Shown here: one piece after another, positions 33,310 through 40,457 of the stretch | Position numbering within the stretch: the first letter of the stretch is position 1 | Layout of the letters: each line of letters begins with the position of its first letter | Assembly (NCBI RefSeq): GCF_003584015.1 | Contig: NZ_QXFM01000119.1 | Span: 1 to 64,000 of the forward strand | DNA: 64,000 nt | Reading direction: 5' to 3' | DNA from: Aurantiacibacter xanthus | GTDB lineage: Bacteria > Pseudomonadota > Alphaproteobacteria > Sphingomonadales > Sphingomonadaceae | Made by a program: the position numbers and the translations under genes | The notes under the pieces: generated by a model | Database searches by the model: none | Seen by the model: the letters and a program-made list of their open reading frames with translations, nothing else | What the model was told of the DNA's origin: nothing

Positions 33310-34596
33310 TCACGCCAGACTCAACCGCAGGGCGAGCGCCGCCAACGTCACCAGCAGGATGGGCGTTGTCAGCGTGATGCCGACCCGGAAGTAATACCCC
33401 CAGCCGATTGTCACGCCTTTCTGGCCCAGCACATGCAGCCACAGCAATGTCGCCAGCGAGCCGATCGGCGTGATCTTCGGCCCGAGGTCGCAGCCGATGA
33501 CGTTGGCATAGATCATCGCCTCGCGCACCGCGCCGGTCGCACTGGTGGCGTCGATCGACAATGCGCCCACGAGAACGGTCGGCAGGTTGTTCATGATCGA
33601 GGACAGCACGGCAGCGATAATCCCGGTGCCGAATGCCGCGCCCCAGACCCCGCCTTCGGCCGTCCACTCCAGCAATCCGGCCACAGCCGCGGTGAGCCCT
33701 GCCTTGCTCAGGCCGTAGACGACCAGATACATGCCGAGCGAGAAGATCACGATCTGCCAGGGCGCTTCGCGGATTACCTCGCCGGTGGGGATAATGCGCC
33801 CCCGCACCGCGACGACGATGAGGACCAGCGCGCCAATGGCCGCCACGGCGCTGATCGGCACGCCAAGCGGATCGAGCACGAAGAAGCCGACCAGCAGCAG
33901 CGCCAGCACCAGCCAGCCTGCGCGGAACGTGGCATGATCGTGAATGGCCTCAACCGGAGCGCGCAATTGGCTGGCATCGTAGCGGGCCGGAATGTCCTTG
34001 CGGAAGAACAGCATCAGCGCGGCCAGCGTGGCCGCAATCGCGGCGAGGTCGACCGGCACCATCACCAGAGCATAGGCACCGAACCCGATGTCGAAGAAAT
34101 CGGCCGACACGATGTTGACGAGGTTCGAGACGACCAGCGGCAGGCTGGAAGTGTCGGCGATGAAGCCCGCCGCCATTACGAAGGCCAGCGTCGCTCTGGC
34201 GTTATAGCCCAGCGCCCGGAGCATCGCGATCACGATCGGGGTAAGGATCAGCGCGGCCCCGTCGTTGGTGAAGAGCGCCGCCACGCCTGCGCCGAGCAGC
34301 ACGACCAGCACGAACAGCCAGCGCCCGTTGCCACGGCCCCAGCGCGCGATGTGCAGCGCTGCCCATTCGAAGAACCCGGCCCGGTCCATGAGCAGGCTGA
34401 TGAGGATAACCGCGACGAAGGCTCCCGTGGCGTTCCAGATGATGTCCCACACCACGGGAATGTCGGCCAGCGAGATCACGCCGGTGGCAAGCGCCACCAG
34501 CGCCCCGGCGACCGCGCTCCACCCGATGCCGAGCCCACGCGGTTGCCAGATCACCAGCGTGATGGTGGCGACGAAGATGAGGGCCGCAAGAACCAT
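33310..34596 (-). CDS. arsB: arsenite efflux pump ArsB
   Basis: This 428-residue inner-membrane protein is close to E. coli ArsB throughout. [22 protein letters not shown]-like and [72 protein letters not shown] and [18 protein letters not shown] are in order. It exports arsenite or antimonite by proton exchange, or with an ArsA ATPase. Neither arsR, arsC nor arsA lies in the window. Its ATG overlaps the stop of a small upstream frame, and it is followed after 77 bp by the DUF2946 gene on the same strand. Confidence 0.95.
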   Translation of the reverse strand: MVLAALIFVATITLVIWQPRGLGIGWSAVAGALVALATGVISLADIPVVWDIIWNATGAFVAVILISLLMDRAGFFEWAALHIARWGRGNGRWLFVLVVLLGAGVAALFTNDGAALILTPIVIAMLRALGYNARATLAFVMAAGFIADTSSLPLVVSNLVNIVSADFFDIGFGAYALVMVPVDLAAIAATLAALMLFFRKDIPARYDASQLRAPVEAIHDHATFRAGWLVLALLLVGFFVLDPLGVPISAVAAIGALVLIVVAVRGRIIPTGEVIREAPWQIVIFSLGMYLVVYGLSKAGLTAAVAGLLEWTAEGGVWGAAFGTGIIAAVLSSIMNNLPTVLVGALSIDATSATGAVREAMIYANVIGCDLGPKITPIGSLATLLWLHVLGQKGVTIGWGYYFRVGITLTTPILLVTLAALALRLSLA

Positions 34597-34814
34597 CAGC
34601 CGACAGCTCCGGCGGATGTGTTCGTGGCCTGCTCTCCGTCTGCCTCGGGGGGAGAGTGGTGCTGCATGTTTCCAGCCAGTTCAGGCTCTCTGTGATCGAG
34701 GACTTGCGGGACGCCGAAAGCTGCCAACCGCTCGCCGATGGCAGAGGCCCATCGTCGAAGCTGACGGGCAGGGGGCGCCCCGACGCGCGCCAATTGCAGA
34801 AGTAAGAGGATCAC
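34596..34814 (-). CDS. small overlapping frame between lipid kinase and arsB
   Basis: A 72-codon frame starts at a GTG that overlaps the lipid kinase stop (GTGA) and ends overlapping the arsB ATG (TGATG). It begins with a hydrophobic run ([15 protein letters not shown]) and ends in a polar, Ala- and Glu-rich tail. The family is unknown. Overlaps at both ends suggest real translation or a coupling leader, but codon bias alone could also keep it open. Confidence 0.35.
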   Translation of the reverse strand: MILLLLQLARVGAPPARQLRRWASAIGERLAAFGVPQVLDHREPELAGNMQHHSPPEADGEQATNTSAGAVG

Positions 34815-35722
34815 AGCAGGGGCGTTTGGCCAAGGTGAACCCGCAATGCGCGTCGGCAACAGGTAATCCGGGCCGAACGGATCCGGCGCGGCTCGCCGTC
34901 GAGATTGACGAAGATCTCCTTGTCGGATTCGAACTGAATGCTGTCGGATCGGGTGCGAATGGCGAACCGTTCAAGGCTCGCGGCCCCTTCGTGGATGAGG
35001 GTGCGGATGGCCTCGGTTCCGGCATTCTCCGCCAGCGCGGGCAAAATCATGAGGTCGATCTTGCCATCGTCGAGCCGTGCTTCGGGGCACAGCGTGATCC
35101 CACCGCCCGCCTGTCGTCCATTGCCGAGCGCGAAGGCGAGAAAATCACCTTCCCATTCGAAGCCCTCGGCGTGAAAGCGTCCGCGGCAAGGCTCCATGTC
35201 GCCCAGCCGGACAAGGCCGCTCAGAATGTAGGCGAGGCCGCCCAGGTGGCGCTTCAGATCGGGGTCGGTCTCTGCCGTCACCTGCGAACCGAAGCCGCCC
35301 GAGACGAGATTGACGAAGGGCTCTGCGTCAAAGAGCCCGAGGTCGATGGCGCGCGCTGGCGTCTCGGCCACGAGCCGCAGCGCCGCCTCGGGGTCGGCGA
35401 CCGGAATTCCGGTCGAGTGGGCGAAGTCGTTTGCCGTGCCCAAGGGCAGGATGCCGAACGAGCAGCGCTCGGGCGGCGAAACCTGCCAGGCCGCGCCAAT
35501 CACCTCGTTCACCGTGCCATCTCCGCCGCCCGCGACAATGCAGTCGATCTGGCCCGCGCGCGCATCCTCCACCGCCTCGCGTGCAAGACGGGTGGCATCG
35601 CCCGCTTCCCACGTCACGCGCACACCGATCTCGTGACCTTCGCGCCGAAGCGTCTCAATGGCCGCGCGCACGGCCTGATTTCCGGCGGCCTTGCCGTGAA
35701 GGATAACGCGTATTCTGGTCAT
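34811..35722 (-). CDS. yegS: YegS/diacylglycerol kinase-type lipid kinase
   Basis: This 303-residue protein of the DAGK catalytic family starts at an ATG. It shows the nucleotide motif IVAGGGDGTVNEV, the second glycine motif FGILPLGTANDFAHSTGIP and the metal/acid region CPEARLDDGKIDLMI. YegS-type enzymes phosphorylate lipids, in E. coli phosphatidylglycerol, at the membrane. It is upstream of arsB on the same strand, joined through a small overlapping frame. Whether lipid phosphorylation is linked to metal stress here is unknown. Confidence 0.88.
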   Translation of the reverse strand: MTRIRVILHGKAAGNQAVRAAIETLRREGHEIGVRVTWEAGDATRLAREAVEDARAGQIDCIVAGGGDGTVNEVIGAAWQVSPPERCSFGILPLGTANDFAHSTGIPVADPEAALRLVAETPARAIDLGLFDAEPFVNLVSGGFGSQVTAETDPDLKRHLGGLAYILSGLVRLGDMEPCRGRFHAEGFEWEGDFLAFALGNGRQAGGGITLCPEARLDDGKIDLMILPALAENAGTEAIRTLIHEGAASLERFAIRTRSDSIQFESDKEIFVNLDGEPRRIRSARITCCRRALRVHLGQTPLL

Positions 35723-35770
35723 GGGGGGCTCGGTACTGCTGCTGTCGTCGTCAGGCTGCGGGCTGGCTCA

Positions 35771-36166
35771 TTAGCGCACGCGCGTCCAGACCTGCGTGCG
35801 GCAACCGATAGCGCCAAGCAGGCAGCCTCTGGCCCGGATCGTGTTGGTGTCCACCACGGTGACTGTCCCTGAAAAGGTCTCGCCGAGATCGGGAACGAAG
35901 ACCTGACCCCGCCAGACGCCGGGTTCTTCCTCCGAAAAATTGCGGAACAGCTGGGCCCCGATCAGAGGGTCGGTGCCGCCACGGCGCGAGTCCGCCTTGG
36001 CCTTGTCGTTCGCCCACGAGACGGTCCCGCACATCTGGCGGCCGCAGCGTTCAATCTGAACGTGGACGCTGTTCGAAGGATTGCGCCAAACACCGAGCGA
36101 ACGATCCTGCGCCGATGCCCCGGAGCACAGCAGCAGCGCGGCCCCGATCGCAAGCAAACCTCTCAT
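35771..36166 (-). CDS. DUF2147 domain protein, secreted
   Basis: This 131-residue exported protein has a signal peptide (MRGLLAIGAALLLCSGASA) cut before QDRS. The mature part opens GVWRNPSNSVHVQIERCGRQMCGTVSW, the normal DUF2147 pattern with two Cys, and ends with a Cys pair in RGCLLGAIGCRTQVWTRV. Members are small lipocalin-like periplasmic proteins of uncertain role. It overlaps the HdeD-like gene by ATGA and is expressed after it. Confidence 0.85.
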   Translation of the reverse strand: MRGLLAIGAALLLCSGASAQDRSLGVWRNPSNSVHVQIERCGRQMCGTVSWANDKAKADSRRGGTDPLIGAQLFRNFSEEEPGVWRGQVFVPDLGETFSGTVTVVDTNTIRARGCLLGAIGCRTQVWTRVR

Positions 36167-36729
36167 GACAGCGTGTTGGTCGCGCGCCGTGCGGCCATGG
36201 CAAACCAGACCACAAAGATCCCGCGCGACAGGAAGCTGACCGAAATCAGCATCGCCAGCAGTACGAGGTTTCCGCGCAGGTCCATGAACACCAGCAGCAG
36301 GCCCAGAATGATATGGATAATGCCCAGGAACAGTCTCCAGCCCCGATCCATGCTGATGCGGAAGGCGCTGATGATCTCGGCGATACCCGCCGCCAGCAGC
36401 CAGAAACCCAACATCCAGATCACGGTGGCCGAGCCCGCGAGCGGCATCATTATGACGAGGCCGCCGGCGACAAGTGCGAAAACTCCCAGCACCAGCTCAG
36501 TCCAGCGGGCATGGCCGGACATGGCGGACAGGCCTGCCACAATCGCGAGTATGCCGTAGAACGCAATGGTGAAACCGATCAGCAGGCCGGTCACTATTCC
36601 GGTGGCGAGCGGGTTGGTCAGGGCGACAATGCCCGTGAGGATCAAGAGCAGGCCATAAGCCAGGAGCCAGCCCCAGCGAAACGAGGGCAAAGTGGATTCT
36701 GGCGAGAGTTCCGGGTGCATGTCAGGCAT
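36163..36729 (-). CDS. HdeD-family membrane protein (DUF308)
   Basis: This 188-residue inner-membrane protein has six hydrophobic segments in three similar pairs (WGWLLAYGLLLILTGIVAL, VTGLLIGFTIAFYGILAIV, LVLGVFALVAGGLVIMM, VIWMLGFWLLAAGIAEII, LFLGIIHIILGLLLVF and a last one). This is the DUF308/HdeD pattern linked to acid resistance in enterobacteria. The start at 36729 has GGAG six bases upstream; a TTG at 36741 would include that site. It leads a small operon with the DUF2147 gene. Confidence 0.86.
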   Translation of the reverse strand: MPDMHPELSPESTLPSFRWGWLLAYGLLLILTGIVALTNPLATGIVTGLLIGFTIAFYGILAIVAGLSAMSGHARWTELVLGVFALVAGGLVIMMPLAGSATVIWMLGFWLLAAGIAEIISAFRISMDRGWRLFLGIIHIILGLLLVFMDLRGNLVLLAMLISVSFLSRGIFVVWFAMAARRATNTLS

Positions 36730-36967
36730 ATCGCGCTCCAATCAGAGACGCATACTACACAGGTCGGAGCCTTTGCGGAACTACAAGATCCGGTTGCCTA
36801 AATGGTGGTGCTGCCCGTTCCGGATCTCCCCGATGCTTCAGGCGGTTGCGCTCGATGCCGCTGTGCCGGAACTGGAAGCGGGGCTGGCGCGACTTCTCCA
36901 CGGCCTCCCGGAAAAGGTACGAATCAGACCCGCATCCGCCGCTCTGTTGTTTCTGGCTGGAACCTCT

Positions 36968-37411
36968 TCACGGCCTGCCGCCCTTCCACACCTGCACTTC
37001 GCCAGCATCGGCATCGATGCGCAGCCAGTCGCCGGTTTCGATATGCTCGACCGGGTCGATATCGAAGTCGGTCATGCTGGGTACGCGCAGCACCACAGCG
37101 CCAAGCGCCGCTTTGGTGGTCGTGATCGTGAACAGCATGCCGATGGGCGACATGCCCGCCAGCCTGCTGGTGTGAAACACTGCTGACCAGCCCGAAGAAC
37201 CCTTGGCTCCCGGAAACACGAGGATCTTGCCCGCAAAGCTCACCCCGCGCAGTTCGTGGCGGCTTTCGATCACCTCGCCCTTCATCGGGTTGACGCCGCC
37301 CCAGCCGGAAATAGTCTGCTGTGTCGCCAGCGCTTCGCCTTCGACCACGCCGCCCACCACCTTGCGGCCGCGGATCACCAGATCGGGCTTGCGTGTTGCG
37401 GTTGTAGCCAT
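36968..37411 (-). CDS. aconitase X small (swivel) subunit
   Basis: This 147-residue protein has the swivelling beta domain of the aconitase family: LVIRGRKVVGGVVEGEALA, ISGWGGVNPMKGEVIESRHE, GKILVFPGAKGSSGWSAVF and a C-terminal VEHIETGDWLRIDADAGEV. The PGxxGSSxxS run binds the substrate carboxylate in AcnX enzymes. It overlaps the large-subunit gene by one base (TGATG), so the two form one enzyme. Characterised AcnX enzymes dehydrate cis-3-hydroxy-L-proline or mevalonate phosphate; neither is implied clearly by the neighbours. Confidence 0.86.
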   Translation of the reverse strand: MATTATRKPDLVIRGRKVVGGVVEGEALATQQTISGWGGVNPMKGEVIESRHELRGVSFAGKILVFPGAKGSSGWSAVFHTSRLAGMSPIGMLFTITTTKAALGAVVLRVPSMTDFDIDPVEHIETGDWLRIDADAGEVQVWKGGRP

Positions 37412-38700
37412 CAGTGCAGCCCTCCATTCCAGCGGCCGGTGCAGGCGGCATCGATGCAATCCTGCGTCGTGCCGAACCAGCCTTCGATGCCCATGATCGC
37501 GGGCAGGTAGTGCGTCTGCTTGGCGCTGTCGAAAGCGGCCACCTTCGTGCCCGGTGGCACGGCCTGACTGATTGCAGAGCAGGTGTCTGTCATCAGCTTC
37601 GCGCCGGCGGCGGCGAGGATGCGGTCGTAGCCCGAGGCCATGGCGGTCGCCTTCACCGCGCGGCTGGTGAAGATCCACAGCTCGGTGTTTGCGTGGACCT
37701 TGCGGCCTTCGAGCATCCGCGCCGCATCGGCGATCTGGTCGATCGAATAATGCGGGCAGCCGAGCATGATGTAGTCGACATCGCGGCTGCTGCCGATGGA
37801 ATTGAGCCGTTCGTAGACCTCTGCGCGTTCCTTCGCGCCGTAGGTAAAGGTCTCGCCCTTGTCGGCACCGCCGAAAGCCACTTCGCGGGTGGGCGCCTCG
37901 GGGGTGATGCCGAGCATGTGGTACATCTCGACCCCGCCCGACGAGGCCGCGGCCGCTCCGAAATGCTTGTGCTTGATCAGCGCCGCATCCGAGATGTCGC
38001 CCGACAGCACCGGGATCGCATCCTCCACCGCGGCGCCGGTGAAATAGCCGAGCATCCCCCATTCGAAGATCGAATCCACCGGCACCTCCACCTTGATGGC
38101 GTGCTGACCCTTGCGGAATGCGTCGGTGTGGAAGCCCCAGTTGGGAATGCGCTTGGCCAGCATGGCGGCGCTGGTGCTCTCGCGGCCCTCGCAGTTGGTG
38201 CGCCCGCCGATCACCGAGTTGCAGAACACCACCGCGCTCGATTCCATCCACGCGCAGTGTTCGCCCATCACCGGCACGTTGCCCGCGAGATAGGGGGTGC
38301 AGGTCTTCATCACCTGAATGCCGTGTGCGGCGACTTCGGCTTCGTCGCTGCGGAAGTTGGCGAAGGCTTCCTCGGTCATCCCCTGTTCGCGCCACAGCTC
38401 GGGGTCCATCCCGCCTTGCAGGTGGCACGAGAAACCGTTCATGCGCGGCACGTCGACCACTTCGTCGCTGTCGAGATCGAAGCGCGAGAATACCGCGCGA
38501 TAGTCGCCGCCGTCTTCCTTGTAATAGTCCTTCACCCACTTTGGCGAGGAACCCGGCACCCCGGCGATATTGTTGCAGTAGACAAAGTCGGGCGCGTCGA
38601 GTGCTTCGGCATAGCGGATCAGCAGGTCCATCGCCTTGGCGACGGCTGGCCCCTCGGCGCCGTCGCGCATGGCTTTTTCCGCATCGGTCAGACTTACCAT
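37411..38700 (-). CDS. aconitase X large (catalytic) subunit
   Basis: This 429-residue protein is the AcnX catalytic part (DUF521). FVYCNNIAGVPGSSPKW, GFSCHLQGGMDPELW, TCTPYLAGNVPVMGEHCAWMESSA, FCNSVIGGRTNCEG and DYIMLGCPHYSIDQI are family blocks. Several conserved Cys could hold an iron-sulphur cluster. It is a hydro-lyase. Its start overlaps the IlvD/Edd gene by 7 bp and its stop the small-subunit start by 1 bp, so three genes for two dehydratases are tightly coupled. The substrate is unknown. Confidence 0.88.
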   Translation of the reverse strand: MVSLTDAEKAMRDGAEGPAVAKAMDLLIRYAEALDAPDFVYCNNIAGVPGSSPKWVKDYYKEDGGDYRAVFSRFDLDSDEVVDVPRMNGFSCHLQGGMDPELWREQGMTEEAFANFRSDEAEVAAHGIQVMKTCTPYLAGNVPVMGEHCAWMESSAVVFCNSVIGGRTNCEGRESTSAAMLAKRIPNWGFHTDAFRKGQHAIKVEVPVDSIFEWGMLGYFTGAAVEDAIPVLSGDISDAALIKHKHFGAAAASSGGVEMYHMLGITPEAPTREVAFGGADKGETFTYGAKERAEVYERLNSIGSSRDVDYIMLGCPHYSIDQIADAARMLEGRKVHANTELWIFTSRAVKATAMASGYDRILAAAGAKLMTDTCSAISQAVPPGTKVAAFDSAKQTHYLPAIMGIEGWFGTTQDCIDAACTGRWNGGLH

Positions 38701-40382
38701 TTGGGTTCTCCCCGAGTGTTGGCCATGTCGATCAGCACCGCTCCGGTGCCCATTTCCTGAACGTCGCGGCGGTACATACCGAGCCAGCCAGCGGCGGGCA
38801 CGGCGAATTCGTCGCCCGGGCCGGGGCGGGCGGCCAGTTCCTCTGCCGGCACCATCACGTCGATGCGCCGCGCGGCCACGTCGATCTCGACAGGGTCGCC
38901 GTCGCGCACCAGCCCGATGGGGCCGCCGACCGCGCCTTCAGGGGCGACCTCGGCGATGGTCAGGCCCTTGAGGCACAGGCCCGAGAGCTGCCCGTCTGTA
39001 ACAAAGGCCACGTCCTTGGCGAGCCCCGCCGCATCAATCGCGAACAGGATATTGGAGGCCCCGCCGCCCATCGCCGGGCCGCCCTTCAGGCCTTGCCCGC
39101 GCAGCACGAGAACATCGCCCTTCTGCACCGTGCCGCTGGCGATAGCCTCCATTGCCTGCGCGGTGGTCTCGAACACCCGCGCCGGGCCGGAGAAGGCCTC
39201 GGGCCGGGAGCCGTCGCGGATACCCAGTTTCACCACCGCGCTTTCCGGCGCCAGCGAACCCTTGAGGATCGCAATCGACGGACCTTCCGAGATGGGGTTT
39301 GCGAGCGGGCGAATGACCTCATCGTCGGCCACTGTAACTTCGGAAAGGTCATCGGCCAGCGTCTTGCCCGAGGCGACGATCACCTCGGCATCGAGCAGGC
39401 TTTCGAGCTGCTTCATCATCGCGCGCGCGCCGCCTGCATCCTCGAACTCCTCGATCCGGCGCGGCCCGCTCGGGCGCACGGCGGCGAGGGTGGGAACAAC
39501 GCGGCCCATGTCCTCCCAGATCTGGAACAGGTCGATGTCGAGCCCGCCCTCTACGGCCACAGCCTGCAGGTGCTTGATCGCATTGATCGAGCCGGAGACC
39601 GCCAGCACCATGGCGGCCGCGTTGCGGAATGCGCCCTCTGTCATGATCTGGCGCGGGGTGAGGCCCTCGTTGACCATCTCGACGATCCGCGCGCCTGCCT
39701 CGCGGGCATAGGCGAACATCTTGTCCGAATTGGCGCGCACCGGGGCGGAACCGGCCACGCACATGCCCAGCGCCTCGACCACGCAGTGCATGGTGTTGGC
39801 CGTGGCCATACCCGCGCAGACACCGGGGCCGCGCACGGCCTGTTTGGTCATCGCGTCGACCGAGTGCTTCATCGCGCCGCCCAGCCTCTCGCGCACGCCG
39901 CCGGAGAACAGGTCTTCGATATCGACATGGTCGCCGTCGATCATGCCCGAGGCCTGATAGCCGCCGATCACGAGGATGGTGGGAATGTTCATCCGCATGG
40001 CGGCCATCAGGTGGCCGGGCGGGGTCTTGTCGCAGGAGGTGAGGCAGACCATCCCGTCGAGCAGCGCGGCCTCAACCTGAGCCTCGATGTCGTTGGGGAT
40101 CAGATCGCGCCCGGCGAGGATATAGCTGCCCTGCCGCGCGGCCCCGGTGATGAAGTCCGAAGGCGCGGTTGTGCGCACTTCGAACGGCACACCGCCAGCG
40201 GCGCGGATCGCCTCTTTCACCTGTTTGGCCACGCCATCGAGATGGGCGTAGCACACAGCCAGTTCGGAGGAGGAATTGACCACCGCGATCTTCGGCTTGG
40301 CGAGGTCTTCCTCAGACAGACCCAGCGCCTGCCAGTGCGCGTGGCGGACGGGGGAATTGGCGGCGAGACTTCTCAGGGTCAT
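38694..40382 (-). CDS. IlvD/Edd family dehydratase, [2Fe-2S] type
   Basis: This 562-residue dehydratase has the family core: VVNSSSELAVCYAHLDGVAK, LDGMVCLTSCDKTPPGHLMAAMRMN, GVCAGMATANTMHCVVEALGM, and VTDGQLSGLCLKGL near the C-terminus with the likely catalytic Ser. Cys44, Cys117 and Cys189 have the spacing of [2Fe-2S] dihydroxy-acid and sugar-acid dehydratases. It is unlikely to be the housekeeping IlvD, because it is embedded with aconitase X and a TonB receptor. A sugar-acid substrate (aldonate) is a reasonable guess. The C-terminal tail, GAVLIDMANTRGEPKW, is unusual. Confidence 0.87.
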   Translation of the reverse strand: MTLRSLAANSPVRHAHWQALGLSEEDLAKPKIAVVNSSSELAVCYAHLDGVAKQVKEAIRAAGGVPFEVRTTAPSDFITGAARQGSYILAGRDLIPNDIEAQVEAALLDGMVCLTSCDKTPPGHLMAAMRMNIPTILVIGGYQASGMIDGDHVDIEDLFSGGVRERLGGAMKHSVDAMTKQAVRGPGVCAGMATANTMHCVVEALGMCVAGSAPVRANSDKMFAYAREAGARIVEMVNEGLTPRQIMTEGAFRNAAAMVLAVSGSINAIKHLQAVAVEGGLDIDLFQIWEDMGRVVPTLAAVRPSGPRRIEEFEDAGGARAMMKQLESLLDAEVIVASGKTLADDLSEVTVADDEVIRPLANPISEGPSIAILKGSLAPESAVVKLGIRDGSRPEAFSGPARVFETTAQAMEAIASGTVQKGDVLVLRGQGLKGGPAMGGGASNILFAIDAAGLAKDVAFVTDGQLSGLCLKGLTIAEVAPEGAVGGPIGLVRDGDPVEIDVAARRIDVMVPAEELAARPGPGDEFAVPAAGWLGMYRRDVQEMGTGAVLIDMANTRGEPKW

Positions 40383-40408
40383 GCGGGGCGTCTTTCGGGA
40401 AAGATGGC

Positions 40409-40444
40409 AAAAAAGCCGGCCAGACTCCGCTGGAGCCCGGCCGG
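40409..40444 (-). terminator. intrinsic terminator after the TonB receptor gene
   Basis: Reading the minus strand, CCGGCC (40444-40439) pairs with GGCCGG (40421-40416) around an inner CTCC/GGAG stem with an AGC loop. One C then precedes six T (40414-40409). It lies 13 bp after the receptor stop and 27 bp before the dehydratase start, so it should reduce but perhaps not abolish read-through. Confidence 0.75.
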
Positions 40445-40457
40445 AGAGGGGATCAGG

